Below, piece by piece: positions 17,562-26,858 of a DNA stretch of 64,000 nt; positions within the stretch are counted from its first letter, which is position 1; each line of letters starts with the position of its first letter. The translations under genes and the position numbers were made by a program. Location: positions 51,079 through 115,078 of the forward strand of contig NZ_QFWX01000008.1 of assembly GCF_003344045.1 (NCBI RefSeq). The letters run 5' to 3'. Below the pieces are notes generated by a model that was not told the DNA's origin, made no database searches, and worked only from the letters and a program-made list of their open reading frames with translations. This DNA is from Marinobacter vulgaris (lineage in GTDB: Bacteria; Pseudomonadota; Gammaproteobacteria; Pseudomonadales; Oleiphilaceae).

Positions 17562-19208
17562 ATGAACACAACAACTTCATCCTACGCATCAGTATTTGAA
17601 GCGCCCGGCCCAGGATCATGGACCGTTGACGCGGCCCACTTCCCGCGACCTGTCTCTCGTTTTCAGGCCGAGATCCACCCGCAAGGCATCACCAAGGGTT
17701 TTCTACACTGCGCGCGCCGCTACGGGTTGCTGATCGATACTCTCGACTACCGGTTTGTAAATGGTTTTGCCTACTCAACCGTCGTACCGGCGCCCGAGGC
17801 AGAAATTCCGGCGCGCTTCAAAGCCGCCGAAGATGTGTTTCCCAAAAAAATCTGGAGAGAGGATCTGGAGCGCTGGGACCGCGATGTGAAACCCGCCTCG
17901 ATCAGAACGCATAAAGAGCTGCTTGCCGTGGACCCGCTGGCTTTGTCCGAGGATGAGTTGATCGCTTATATCGAACAATGCCGGGATAACCTGGAACGGA
18001 TGATTCATCAACATCACAGTTTCAATCTGGCAGCGATTCTTCCAGTCGGTGATTTCATGGCCCATGTCGGCGCATGGACGAACGCTCCCATCGGCGAGTT
18101 TCTGGCCCTGACGCGGGGATCGGCACCGGAATCCGCCGGGACCTTCCCAGAGCTGGATCGACTGGCCGAGGAGATACGCAACAGCCCGGATGCCCGTCAA
18201 ACCCTGGCATCCGGAAAGGCGAGTGCGGATATCCTTGCCCAGCTTCGCAGTGCCTCGGGGCCTCTGGGTGACGCAACCAGGGATTATCTCGGCGTGGTCG
18301 GTGACCGACTGCTTAACAGTCTTGATACCGGCGAGCCCTCGGCTATCGAAGTGCCCGACGCGCTCGTCGCCCGGATCAGGATGGCTGTCGAACAGAGCGC
18401 GCCTCAGGCTGAGGCTGTTGCCGAAGCAGACGTGTCCAGATTGCGGGAAAAGATTCCAACAGAACACCGTGCCGATTTCGATGATCTTCTTGACGAGGTG
18501 CGTTTGGTGTCGCGGCTGCGTGACGAGCGCGGATTTTACAGCGACGTCTGGGCGGGAGGTGTCATGCGCCGTGCGCTGCTTTCCGCCGGAGCGAGGCTTG
18601 CCGCAGAGGGCCTGATCGAGGAGGCAGCACATCTTATCGAGGCAAGTTACGAAGAGATCCAGGCCCTTCTCGGCCGACAGGGTGGCCCGAGCGGGGCCGA
18701 GCTTGCCGCGCGCGCCTCCTATCGCAAAGGACATCGCGTCGACACTGCGCCTGCGGAACTTGGCGATCCCGCTTCGCCACCCCCTCCGATGGACGGCTTG
18801 CCATCCCACGTAAGAAGGGTGATGACCGCCCTGGTGACGGCCATTCAATCCCTCGGGGCCGACGTTCAAAGTCATCGCGACAGCGCCGTCATCAGGGGAA
18901 TTGGCGCAAGCCCCGGAACCTACAGCGGCATCGCGCGGGTCATCGACGGGCCGGATGACCTGGGCCGTCTGGAACGTGGTGACGTGCTGGTCACGGCAGC
19001 GACCACAGATTCCTTCAACATAGTGCTTCCTCTGCTGGGGGCCATCGTAACGAATGCGGGTGGCTTGCTGTCACACGCCGCCATCGTGGGACGCGAATAC
19101 GGCATTCCCTCCGTCGTCGGGACTCGTAACGCCACAGCGCAGATCGCAGACGGAACCCGTGTGACAGTGGACGGAACGAGAGGCGAAGTCCGGATCGACT
19201 CACCGTGA
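17562..19208 (+). CDS. PEP-utilising enzyme, phosphohistidine (swivel) domain subunit
   Basis: The C-terminal ~120 residues of this 548-residue protein are the mobile phosphohistidine domain of the PEP synthase/PPDK/rifampin phosphotransferase family: IRGIGASPGTYSGIARVID and then TNAGGLLSHAAIVGREYG with the catalytic His505. The N-terminal ~430 residues are not an ATP-grasp domain and probably bind the acceptor substrate, as the middle domain does in rifampin phosphotransferase. The gene overlaps the next one (ATP-grasp half) by 4 bases. The order acceptor-His gene then ATP-binding gene also recalls phenylphosphate synthase. The acceptor is unknown. Confidence 0.82.
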   Translation: MNTTTSSYASVFEAPGPGSWTVDAAHFPRPVSRFQAEIHPQGITKGFLHCARRYGLLIDTLDYRFVNGFAYSTVVPAPEAEIPARFKAAEDVFPKKIWREDLERWDRDVKPASIRTHKELLAVDPLALSEDELIAYIEQCRDNLERMIHQHHSFNLAAILPVGDFMAHVGAWTNAPIGEFLALTRGSAPESAGTFPELDRLAEEIRNSPDARQTLASGKASADILAQLRSASGPLGDATRDYLGVVGDRLLNSLDTGEPSAIEVPDALVARIRMAVEQSAPQAEAVAEADVSRLREKIPTEHRADFDDLLDEVRLVSRLRDERGFYSDVWAGGVMRRALLSAGARLAAEGLIEEAAHLIEASYEEIQALLGRQGGPSGAELAARASYRKGHRVDTAPAELGDPASPPPPMDGLPSHVRRVMTALVTAIQSLGADVQSHRDSAVIRGIGASPGTYSGIARVIDGPDDLGRLERGDVLVTAATTDSFNIVLPLLGAIVTNAGGLLSHAAIVGREYGIPSVVGTRNATAQIADGTRVTVDGTRGEVRIDSP

Positions 19209-20026
19209 AACCGGGTCCGTTGGCCTCGCTCTGCGATGAGTCTTTGTATGGCGGAAAAGCCACGCAACTCGGTGCAGCGCTCCGCGCCGGACTGCCTGTG
19301 CCCGGGGGTTTCGCGCTCGATACCGCGTTCGTCGATGCAATCGCGGCAGGCGACGCCAGTGCGCGGACGGAGCTCGCCAGAATATGTGCGCAGATGCCCG
19401 GACCGGTGGCTGTCAGATCGTCGGCCATCGGCGAAGACTCGGTGGGTGCGAGCTTCGCCGGACAACATGCAACTGTTCTCAACCTCATGGGTTTCGGGGC
19501 GGTTTTGGACGCGATTCTGGTCGTCTGGGAATCCGCGCGGACGGAGTCTGCACGGGCGTATCGAGACCGCGTGGGGGCGGACACGGCCATACGCATGGGC
19601 GTGGTCATCCAGAGTCTTGTGGCCGCTGATGTGGCCGGCGTGTTATTCACCTGCAACCCCGTGACCGGTCAAGACGAACTTGTCGTCGAGGCATCGTGGG
19701 GCCTGGGTGAGGCCGTTGTGCAGGGCTTGGTCATCCCCGACAGCTATCGCATGGATCGCGCAGGACGTCTCCTGGAAAGCCGCGCGGGTTTCAAGGACGT
19801 CAGCGTGCAGCGTGTGCCCGGAGGCCTGACCCGCACCGAAACTGTCGCCGCGCATCTTGTCGAGCAACTCTGCCTTGATGCGAAAAAACTGGCTGCGCTA
19901 CAAACGCTTGTGACGCAGTGCGAGGAAGTTTTCGGTACCGGACCCCATGACATCGAATGGGCATTCGAAGGCGAGACCCTTTACCTGCTGCAATTACGCC
20001 CAGTGACGAAATCGACTGTGGCCTGA
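19205..20026 (+). CDS. PEP/pyruvate-binding ATP-grasp subunit
   Basis: This 273-residue protein is the N-terminal ATP-grasp half of the PEP synthase/rifampin phosphotransferase fold: KATQLGAALRAGLPVPGGFA, AVRSSAIGEDSVGASFAGQH, LFTCNPVTGQDELVVEASWG and the closing DIEWAFEGETLYLLQLRPVT. It lacks any phosphohistidine domain, which is supplied by the preceding gene. Its GTG start at 19205 is interlocked with the upstream TGA (GTGA), so the two subunits should be made together. It would phosphorylate His505 of its partner from ATP. Confidence 0.85.
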   Translation: MKPGPLASLCDESLYGGKATQLGAALRAGLPVPGGFALDTAFVDAIAAGDASARTELARICAQMPGPVAVRSSAIGEDSVGASFAGQHATVLNLMGFGAVLDAILVVWESARTESARAYRDRVGADTAIRMGVVIQSLVAADVAGVLFTCNPVTGQDELVVEASWGLGEAVVQGLVIPDSYRMDRAGRLLESRAGFKDVSVQRVPGGLTRTETVAAHLVEQLCLDAKKLAALQTLVTQCEEVFGTGPHDIEWAFEGETLYLLQLRPVTKSTVA

Positions 20027-20047
20027 CGATAACATCGGGACAACACT

Positions 20048-21439
20048 TTGAGCGCCAACAACGCTGCCATCCGAATGAGTACCGCGAGTACGGCGGGCCT
20101 GCTGATGGCGTCGGCCCAGGCGCCGCTGGGTTCGACACTGATCGCCGTGGCGCTGCCGTCCATCAGCCTCGGAATCAGTGCGGATCTCGTTTTGATCACG
20201 AGCCTGCTGGTCACCGGTTATCTGGTCGTTAACGTGATTTGCCTGGGGCCGGCGGGAAAGATCAGCGATGTCGTCGGGCATTCGCGCATCCTGTGGACAG
20301 GTATTGGCCTTTATTTGATCGGCGCGGCTTTCGGGGTTCTGGCGCAGGGTGTCAGCTTCCTGTTTCTGTCGCGCTGCCTGATGGCCGTAGCCGGTGCCCT
20401 GGTGGTTCCGGCAACCCTCGCCCTGTTGCGTCTGCATGTGCCTCCAGGGCGACGTGGCCGTATCTTTGGCCTGTTTGGTGCTACGATGGCAATCGCGGCA
20501 GCCTGCGGGCCCGTCCTGGGCGGTGAGATCGTGAGCCTTTTTGGCTGGCGTGCTGTTTTTGTTGCCAATGTGCCATTTCTGGCCGTCTCGGCGCTTCTGC
20601 TGCATCGCTATCCCCTGCCTGCAGAAAACACAGCGACACAGCGCCCGCTGAGAAAGCTGACAAGATCGCTGGATTTTATGGGCATCGGGCTGCTGGCGCT
20701 GTCACTGACGTTGCTGATCGTGGCCAGCAAACTTGAAGGCGCGATGTTCATGGCCGTGGTTCTGGCGGCGGCCATCGCCGGAGTCGCCTTCGTCAAATGG
20801 GAGGCGAAAACCCCGGCACCAGTCTTTGATCCGCACCTGTTTTCCCTGCCCCCCTTTGCCGCAGGAACATTTATAATCGCTCTGCAGAACTTTGCGATGT
20901 ATGGATTGCTTTTTCAGTTGCCGCAATTCTTTTCCGTATTCCGCGTGACGGAGCCACGCGACATTGGCTACATGCTCTTCGTCATGATGATCGGCATGGT
21001 GTTTGCGGCGCCATTGGGTGGACAACTGACCGACCGGATCGGCGCACGAAGTGCGGCGCTTTTGGGCAGTGTGTTGCTGTTGTCAGGCGTTGGTCAGCTA
21101 TGGGGCATAGATTCGTTTGAGTCCCCGCAGGGCGCGATGCCAGCCCTGCTGATGTCAGGGTTGGGCCTTGGCTTGTGCAACGCGCCTGCACAGTCAGCCT
21201 CGATGAGCGCCGCAGAGCCCGGACAGGCTGGAATGGCCGCCGGCGTCAGTTCCACGATGCGTTATCTGGGCGGCATCCTGAGTATTCTGGTGCTCGGTAT
21301 GGTTCTGGGAGACGACCAAATCGTCAGCGTGGCGCGCCACACCGTCATGATCCAGCTGTTTACAATTGCCATTGGGCTATCCGCACTCATGAGCCTGTGG
21401 CTCCCCGGCGCGTCTGTTGCCACCGCAAAATCCCCCTGA
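20048..21439 (+). CDS. MFS transporter, DHA2-like drug exporter family
   Basis: The 463-residue protein is a multi-pass membrane protein with the MFS pattern: VALPSISLGISADLVLITSL in the first helix, DVVGHSRILWTGIGLYLIG after helix 2, and GLFGATMAIAAACGPVLGG as motif C, typical of antiporters. The length suggests 14 helices. It lies 21 bases after the ATP-grasp gene, so export is probably tied to the phosphotransferase. The start is a TTG at 20048 or an ATG ten codons later; neither has a strong ribosome-binding site. Confidence 0.82.
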   Translation: MSANNAAIRMSTASTAGLLMASAQAPLGSTLIAVALPSISLGISADLVLITSLLVTGYLVVNVICLGPAGKISDVVGHSRILWTGIGLYLIGAAFGVLAQGVSFLFLSRCLMAVAGALVVPATLALLRLHVPPGRRGRIFGLFGATMAIAAACGPVLGGEIVSLFGWRAVFVANVPFLAVSALLLHRYPLPAENTATQRPLRKLTRSLDFMGIGLLALSLTLLIVASKLEGAMFMAVVLAAAIAGVAFVKWEAKTPAPVFDPHLFSLPPFAAGTFIIALQNFAMYGLLFQLPQFFSVFRVTEPRDIGYMLFVMMIGMVFAAPLGGQLTDRIGARSAALLGSVLLLSGVGQLWGIDSFESPQGAMPALLMSGLGLGLCNAPAQSASMSAAEPGQAGMAAGVSSTMRYLGGILSILVLGMVLGDDQIVSVARHTVMIQLFTIAIGLSALMSLWLPGASVATAKSP

Positions 21440-21905
21440 AGGCGGTATCCGGGCTAGATATCAGCTAAACACCGCACCGAGGGCCATCCTGAAGAAGATT
21501 TAACCGCGAGTAACGAGACCAAATAAATAGCGCAAAATTGAAAGATACGAATGTTCGCTTTGTTTAAAAAGCTTGGATTTATACTGGTGCCCTTGCCACT
21601 CCTAGCCTATGAGTGAACCTACCTCGGTTCAGATTCCCCTCACTGGCTCATCTCGTCGCGGTAAAAAGTCCGCTTTCCAATGAAAGCGTGGCCAGAACCC
21701 CGACGTATGTCGCCATAATGTGGCAACTGAGCTAGACTAGAACGTCAAGAACACACTCAGACTTGCAGCGTAGACGACGACTCTCACCGGAAGAACAAAA
21801 ACTGACTGACGGTCATTTTCCACCTGGCCGCAGATCGAACCGTCACAAGCCTTGGCACATATTTGTCACATATACGTCACAGGGGATTTTGGCCGGCCCA
21901 AACGC
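21440..21905. other. Non-coding stretch between MFS gene and initiator tRNA
   Basis: I see no convincing gene, terminator or promoter here. It lies next to a tRNA 3' end, a common integration target, but no integrase gene or clear duplicated tRNA end is visible, so an attachment site is only a possibility. Confidence 0.4.
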
Positions 21906-21942
21906 AAAAAAGGCAGACCAGTAAGTAACTGATCTGCCTTTC
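21906..21942 (-). terminator. Rho-independent terminator of the initiator tRNA
   Basis: On the minus strand AGGCAGATCAGT and ACTGGTCTGCCT form a long stem with one mismatch and a short loop, followed by TTTTTT. It begins 8 bases after the CCA end of the tRNA. Confidence 0.9.
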
Positions 21943-21949
21943 TTAAATA

Positions 21950-22026
<77 letters not shown>

Positions 22027-22086
22027 TCAACGCTTTTGACTTCTAAACTGGTTGTTTACCGGGCCAGGCCCGATCAACGTGCGCGT

Positions 22087-22115
22087 ATACTAATGATTCG
22101 ATCGCGGCCTGTCAA
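22087..22115 (-). promoter_or_regulatory. Promoter of the initiator tRNA
   Basis: On the minus strand a perfect TTGACA (22115-22110) is followed after 17 bases by TAGTAT (22092-22087). The -35 box overlaps the rnhB stop codon, so the tRNA has its own strong promoter at the end of the lipid A cluster. Confidence 0.8.
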
Positions 22116-22789
22116 TCGATATTTTCAAAGAGGTCAGAAGGGTATGGAAGCTCATCCACTGCACCGGCGCTGAACATGCCGACGCCCTCAATCGCTTCCT
22201 GTACCGGCCGGAATGAGCGCCGGTGATGGGTTGTGGCGCCCAGCCTGCCGAGCGCTTCCAGGTGCATGGGCGTGGGGTAGCCTTTATGGCTGGCGAATCC
22301 ATAGTCAGGATAGGCTTCGTGGAGCACCGCCATCTCGCGGTCGCGGGTTACCTTCGCAAGTATGGAAGCGGCACTGATGGCTTCTACCCGGCTATCGCCC
22401 TTCACGACCGGCTCCGATGGCCAGTGCCAGTCAGGACAGCGGTTGCCATCCACCAGCACATATTCGGGCCGCGTAGGCAGCCCGGCTACCGCCCGCTCCA
22501 TGGCCACCATCGTGGCGCGGTAGATATTCAGGCGATCAATCTCGTCGGCCTCGCAGCGGCCCAGGCTCCAGGCAACGGCACGCTCTATAATCTGTTCGTA
22601 CAGTGCCTCGCGGCGCTTCTCAGTCAGCTTTTTCGAATCCGTCAGGCCGGGTATCGGTTTCTCCGGGTCCAGAATTACTGCCGCCGTCACCACGGCGCCC
22701 ACCAGTGGTCCACGACCGACCTCATCAACGCCGGCCAGTAGCCGGCCCTGATAGCAACACTCGAAAGCTGGTAGCGGGCTTTTGTTCAC
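22112..22789 (-). CDS. rnhB: Ribonuclease HII
   Basis: The 225-residue protein has the RNase HII active site: [20 protein letters not shown] (Asp-Glu pair near residue 18), the Asp in [12 protein letters not shown] and the helix [17 protein letters not shown], with the closing [17 protein letters not shown]. It removes ribonucleotides from RNA:DNA hybrids. It is the last gene of the lpx cluster, overlapping lpxB by 4 bases, an order common in gammaproteobacteria. Confidence 0.96.
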   Translation of the reverse strand: MNKSPLPAFECCYQGRLLAGVDEVGRGPLVGAVVTAAVILDPEKPIPGLTDSKKLTEKRREALYEQIIERAVAWSLGRCEADEIDRLNIYRATMVAMERAVAGLPTRPEYVLVDGNRCPDWHWPSEPVVKGDSRVEAISAASILAKVTRDREMAVLHEAYPDYGFASHKGYPTPMHLEALGRLGATTHHRRSFRPVQEAIEGVGMFSAGAVDELPYPSDLFENID

Positions 22790-23970
22790 GACAGCCTACC
22801 TTCAATGAGTTCAGACAGCGCAGCCGCAGCCTGCTCGTCCGCATTCTGCCGTAACTGTTCGTGTAAACGGGAGAAAGCTTCGGTCAGCCGGGCGCGCTCC
22901 GTTTCGTTTTCAAGGCGCTCGAGAACGGCTTCGCCCAAGGTCTCTGGCGTGGCGTCATCCTGCAGCAGCTCCGGCACCAGTAACTCACGGGCAAGCAGGT
23001 TGGGTAGCGCAACGTGGGGCACCTTTACCAGCCTCGAAACCAGCGCATAACTGAAACCGCTCAGGCGATACCCAACCACCATCGGCTTTTTCAGCAGCAT
23101 GGCTTCCAGGGTCGCGGTTCCGGACGCCAACAGGACTACATCCGACGAGGCCATCACTTCCCGCGAGCGCCCGCGCACAATGGTTACCTCAAGCTTCACA
23201 TCCAACGCCTCCACCAGCGCACGAACCTGCAGCTCCCGTTCGCGATTGACGCATGGTATCACCAGCTGCAGATCCGGACGCCTGCCCTGGATCCAGCGCG
23301 CAGCCTCGAGAAACAGTGTGCCAAGGCGCTCCACTTCTCCGCCCCGGCTTCCCGGCAGTATGGCCAGCACCGGTGCATCTTCGCGCAGACCGAATGCTTT
23401 GCGGGCTCCGGCGGTGTCCGGAACCATCGGAATACGGTCTGCCAGGGGGTGGCCAACAAAGGCAACGGGAATATTATGCTCTTCGTAAAACCGCGCTTCA
23501 AAGGGAAACAGGGTCAGCATGAGGTTGACGGATTTGGCAATCTTGAAGATACGCTTCTGGCGCCAGGCCCAGACCGACGGGCTGACATAATGAGCGGTAA
23601 GCATGCCGGCGTCACGGCAGCGCCGCTCAATGCCCAGGGTAAAATCCGGGGAATCGATACCGATTACCACGTCCGGCGGGGTTGCCAACAGGTAGTCCAT
23701 CAACCGGGCACGAATGCTGAACAGCTCGCCGAGGCGACCAAGTACTTCCACCAGTCCCATAACGGAAAGCCGCTCCATGGGCACCAGCGAATGAAAGCCT
23801 TCAGCGACCATTTCCTCGCCGCCAATGCCTACAAAACGGGCGTTGGGATATCGGCTGCGTAGCGAGCGGATCAGGCCCGCGCCGAGGATATCGCCAGAGG
23901 CTTCTCCGGCCACGATGGCAAAGGTTACTTTGCGGGTACTGATAACAGGATGATCGGTAGGGTCCGTCAC
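22786..23970 (-). CDS. lpxB: Lipid-A-disaccharide synthase
   Basis: The family start [20 protein letters not shown], the segment [20 protein letters not shown] and [20 protein letters not shown] identify LpxB, which joins UDP-diacylglucosamine and lipid X. I chose the GTG at 23970, which follows the lpxA stop without overlap and gives 394 residues. An ATG at 24030 would add 20 residues inside the lpxA coding region. It sits between lpxA and rnhB. Confidence 0.93.
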   Translation of the reverse strand: MTDPTDHPVISTRKVTFAIVAGEASGDILGAGLIRSLRSRYPNARFVGIGGEEMVAEGFHSLVPMERLSVMGLVEVLGRLGELFSIRARLMDYLLATPPDVVIGIDSPDFTLGIERRCRDAGMLTAHYVSPSVWAWRQKRIFKIAKSVNLMLTLFPFEARFYEEHNIPVAFVGHPLADRIPMVPDTAGARKAFGLREDAPVLAILPGSRGGEVERLGTLFLEAARWIQGRRPDLQLVIPCVNRERELQVRALVEALDVKLEVTIVRGRSREVMASSDVVLLASGTATLEAMLLKKPMVVGYRLSGFSYALVSRLVKVPHVALPNLLARELLVPELLQDDATPETLGEAVLERLENETERARLTEAFSRLHEQLRQNADEQAAAALSELIEGRLS

Positions 23971-23989
23971 CGGGATGGCTGCCCCCTGG

Positions 23990-24781
23990 CTAGCGGATAA
24001 TGCCGCGGTCTGCACCGCGAAGGGAGTCAATCAGCGGCTGCACTTCGGGAATATCCGGATAGGCTTTTTCCAGCTCCACAACCGCCTGTTCGGTTGTCAG
24101 ACCCTGGCGGTAGATAATCTTGTAGGCACGGCGAAGCACCAGCAGAACTTCCTTGCTGAACCCACGGCGCCGCAGGCCCTCCACGTTCATGCCAAATGGC
24201 TGGGCCGATTGCCCGCTGGCCATTACGTAGGCGGGAATGTCTTTGAGCACGATACTGCCGCCGGCACTCATACTGTGGGTACCGATGTGGCAGAACTGAT
24301 GGACCATGGTTCCGCCACCCAGAATGGCAAAGTCACCCACGGCTACGTGCCCCGCCAGCGTGGCACAATTGGCCAGTATGGTGTTGTCACCGATGACGCA
24401 GTCATGGGCGACGTGGACATAGGCCATCAGCAGGTTGCCATTACCAATGCTGGTTTCGCCGCGGTCCTGTACCGTGCCCCGGTGGATGGTGCAGTTTTCG
24501 CGGATAGTGTTGTCGTTGCCAATAACGAGCCTGGTGGGCTCACCCGCGTACTTCTTGTCCTGACATTCCTCACCCACACTGGAGAACTGGAAGATGCGGT
24601 TATTGCGGCCAATGGTGGTGGGGCCCTTGATCACCACATGGGACATGACTTCGGTGCCTTCACCGATCTCCACATCCGGGCCAATGTAGCTCCAGGGACC
24701 GACAATGACGTTATCAGCCAGCCTGGCAGACGGATCCACGATCGCCTGAGGATGGACTCCCGACCATTCTTTTGTCGCCAT
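23990..24781 (-). CDS. lpxA: UDP-N-acetylglucosamine acyltransferase
   Basis: The 263-residue protein shows the hexapeptide-repeat left-handed beta-helix (VIVGPWSYIGPDVEIGEGTE and onward) and the catalytic His region LMAYVHVAHDCVIGDNTILA. It performs the first acylation of lipid A synthesis using hydroxyacyl-ACP. Its ATG overlaps the fabZ stop by one base (TGATG), implying coupling. Length matches the family (about 260). Confidence 0.96.
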   Translation of the reverse strand: MATKEWSGVHPQAIVDPSARLADNVIVGPWSYIGPDVEIGEGTEVMSHVVIKGPTTIGRNNRIFQFSSVGEECQDKKYAGEPTRLVIGNDNTIRENCTIHRGTVQDRGETSIGNGNLLMAYVHVAHDCVIGDNTILANCATLAGHVAVGDFAILGGGTMVHQFCHIGTHSMSAGGSIVLKDIPAYVMASGQSAQPFGMNVEGLRRRGFSKEVLLVLRRAYKIIYRQGLTTEQAVVELEKAYPDIPEVQPLIDSLRGADRGIIR

Positions 24782-25215
24782 CAGCTTTCTCTCTCAGCGG
24801 TCAGTATTTCTGCCACACAGACGACTTCGTCATCAACCAGTGCGCGGCATTCGAACTTGTAGATTCCACGCTTGCCGGAGATCATTCGGGACTCCAGGCA
24901 CAGCCGGTCACCCGGAACAACCGGGCGCTTGAAGCGGGCCTTGCTGGACCCGGCGAGATATTGTACCACGCCATCAGACGGCTTACGGCCAACGGTCAGG
25001 AAACCGAGAATCCCCGAAATCTGGGCCATGGCTTCGATAATCAGAACGCCCGGCATAATGGGATTGTTGGGAAAGTGGCCGTTAAAAAACGGCTCATTCA
25101 GGGAAATGTTCTTGTAGCCCTTGATGAACTCACCCTTTTCCGACTCAGTCACCCGATCAACCAGCAAGAACGGGTAGCGGTGTGGCAGGTATTCCATGAT
25201 TTCTTTGATGTTCAT
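24781..25215 (-). CDS. fabZ: 3-hydroxyacyl-ACP dehydratase
   Basis: The hot-dog-fold protein begins [20 protein letters not shown] and has the active-site His in [20 protein letters not shown] with the partner Glu in LIIEAMAQ. It dehydrates 3-hydroxyacyl-ACP and competes with lpxA for the same substrate, which explains the shared operon. A second ATG two codons upstream (25221) is possible; neither has a clear ribosome-binding site. Confidence 0.95.
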   Translation of the reverse strand: MNIKEIMEYLPHRYPFLLVDRVTESEKGEFIKGYKNISLNEPFFNGHFPNNPIMPGVLIIEAMAQISGILGFLTVGRKPSDGVVQYLAGSSKARFKRPVVPGDRLCLESRMISGKRGIYKFECRALVDDEVVCVAEILTAERES

Positions 25216-25232
25216 TATCATCAGTAACGGCC

Positions 25233-26258
25233 TCAGCCTTCTATTTTCTTTTCCAGTTCTTTTAGCCGACGCGCCATGGCATCAAGCTGGCGAAAACGCA
25301 CGGCATTCTTGCGCCATTGCCGGTTAGTGTCGGCGCTGGTTCCCGATGAATACACGCCAGCCTCCCGAATATCACCAGTAACAAGGGTCATGCCGGTCAG
25401 ATGCACCTGATCGGCAATAGTCAGGTGGCCCGCCACGCCTGAAGCACCCCCAAAAACGCAATGGCTGCCAATGCGGGTACTGCCGGCAATACCCACCATT
25501 GCCGCCATGGCGCTGTGATCACCGATGCTGACGTTGTGGGCTATCTGAATGAGATTGTCGAGCTTTACACCGTTGCCAATCATCGTGTCATCAAGCGCAC
25601 CGCGATCGATGGTGGTGTTCGCACCCACTTCCACGTCATCGCCCAGGACTACACGGCCCAATTGTGCAATCCGGTGCCAGGCGCCTTTCTCGTTGGCAAA
25701 GCCGAAGCCGTCCGAGCCGATAACCGCGCCGCTCAGAATATGGCAGCGCCTGCCCAGAACAATGTCGTGAGCCAGGGTCACCCGGGGGCGCAGCACTGAC
25801 TGCTCACCAATATTGCACCGGGCACCAATGATACAGCCGGCACCTATCACCACGTTGTCACCAATAACCGCCTCAGCCTCGACAACCGCCTGAGGTCCGA
25901 TGCTGGCACTGGGTGAGACCTGCGCCGATGGGTCCACTATCGCAGAGGCATGAACGCCCGGCTGAGATACGGGCGCAGGATCAAACCAGTGGCTCAGGCG
26001 AGCGTAACCGAGATAGGGGTTGTCCAGTAACAGGACGTCGGCAGGGCACTGATCCGCAATGGAGGCAGAGATGATGACCGCAGACGCCCGGGTATCTGCA
26101 AGATAGCGGGCGTAGGAGGGGTTGGCCAGAAATGCTACCTGGCCGGGCACGGCCGCCTGAAGAGTCGCCAACCCATCGATTTCGGTATCGGGATTGCCCC
26201 GTAGCTCCGCCCCAAGCTCTGAGGCAATATCGCCCAGCCGGTATGAACGCTTTGTCAT
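25233..26258 (-). CDS. lpxD: UDP-3-O-(3-hydroxyacyl)glucosamine N-acyltransferase
   Basis: LpxD is recognised by the N-terminal uridine-binding domain ([16 protein letters not shown]), the long hexapeptide beta-helix, and the catalytic His in [21 protein letters not shown] chose the ATG at 26258 because GGAG lies 6 bases upstream; an ATG four codons earlier lacks one. The resulting 341 residues match the family. It carries out the second N-linked acylation of lipid A. Confidence 0.95.
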   Translation of the reverse strand: MTKRSYRLGDIASELGAELRGNPDTEIDGLATLQAAVPGQVAFLANPSYARYLADTRASAVIISASIADQCPADVLLLDNPYLGYARLSHWFDPAPVSQPGVHASAIVDPSAQVSPSASIGPQAVVEAEAVIGDNVVIGAGCIIGARCNIGEQSVLRPRVTLAHDIVLGRRCHILSGAVIGSDGFGFANEKGAWHRIAQLGRVVLGDDVEVGANTTIDRGALDDTMIGNGVKLDNLIQIAHNVSIGDHSAMAAMVGIAGSTRIGSHCVFGGASGVAGHLTIADQVHLTGMTLVTGDIREAGVYSSGTSADTNRQWRKNAVRFRQLDAMARRLKELEKKIEG

Positions 26259-26310
26259 TATCAGCTCCACAAGATGTTTCCCGGGCTGGCCTTTATCCGG
26301 CCCGCCATTA

Positions 26311-26808
26311 TCAGCGGTCCAACTTCTCCAGGAGCTCGTCCGTCAGGTTCATCTCGGGCTTGACGTAGACAACAGCCTCGCTTGGCAGAATCAGGTCAAG
26401 GTCATGTTCGTCCAGTAACTCTTTAACGGCTGCATCCACTTCCGGGCGGGCACTTTCCAGAAACTGCTGCTTGCGGTTTGCCACCGCAGAATCCAGGCGC
26501 TGCTTGAGAAAGTTGAACTCCTTGACCTTCTCCTGGAATTCAGCAGTCATTTTATTGCGCTCGGACTCATTCATCATCGCGCCGTCTTTCTCGAGACGCT
26601 CTTTCAGATTGCGAGCGGCTTCCTGGGCTTCCCGGACCTTTGCTTCTTCACCGGCGAATTCCTGCTGCATATTCTCACTGAACACCCTCGCATCATTTGA
26701 CGAGAATAGCGCCTGACGCAAATCAACCACGCCGACCCGGGTTTCAGCCAAAACCGAAGTGGAGGCCATCAGCGCCGCCAAAAATACTGCCATGGACAAT
26801 CGGAACAT
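26311..26808 (-). CDS. skp: Periplasmic chaperone Skp/OmpH
   Basis: The protein has a signal peptide ([20 protein letters not shown], cut before [11 protein letters not shown]) and a long charged, coiled-coil-rich middle from [20 protein letters not shown] onward, the tentacle part of Skp. The ATG at 26808 is preceded by AGGAG at 7 bases, so it is preferred over an ATG 7 codons upstream. It escorts unfolded outer-membrane proteins to BamA, encoded just upstream. Confidence 0.93.
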   Translation of the reverse strand: MFRLSMAVFLAALMASTSVLAETRVGVVDLRQALFSSNDARVFSENMQQEFAGEEAKVREAQEAARNLKERLEKDGAMMNESERNKMTAEFQEKVKEFNFLKQRLDSAVANRKQQFLESARPEVDAAVKELLDEHDLDLILPSEAVVYVKPEMNLTDELLEKLDR

Positions 26809-26858
26809 CTTGTTTCTCCTGTGTTTCAATTTTTACGGCGTTTCCGCCCGATCTCTGA

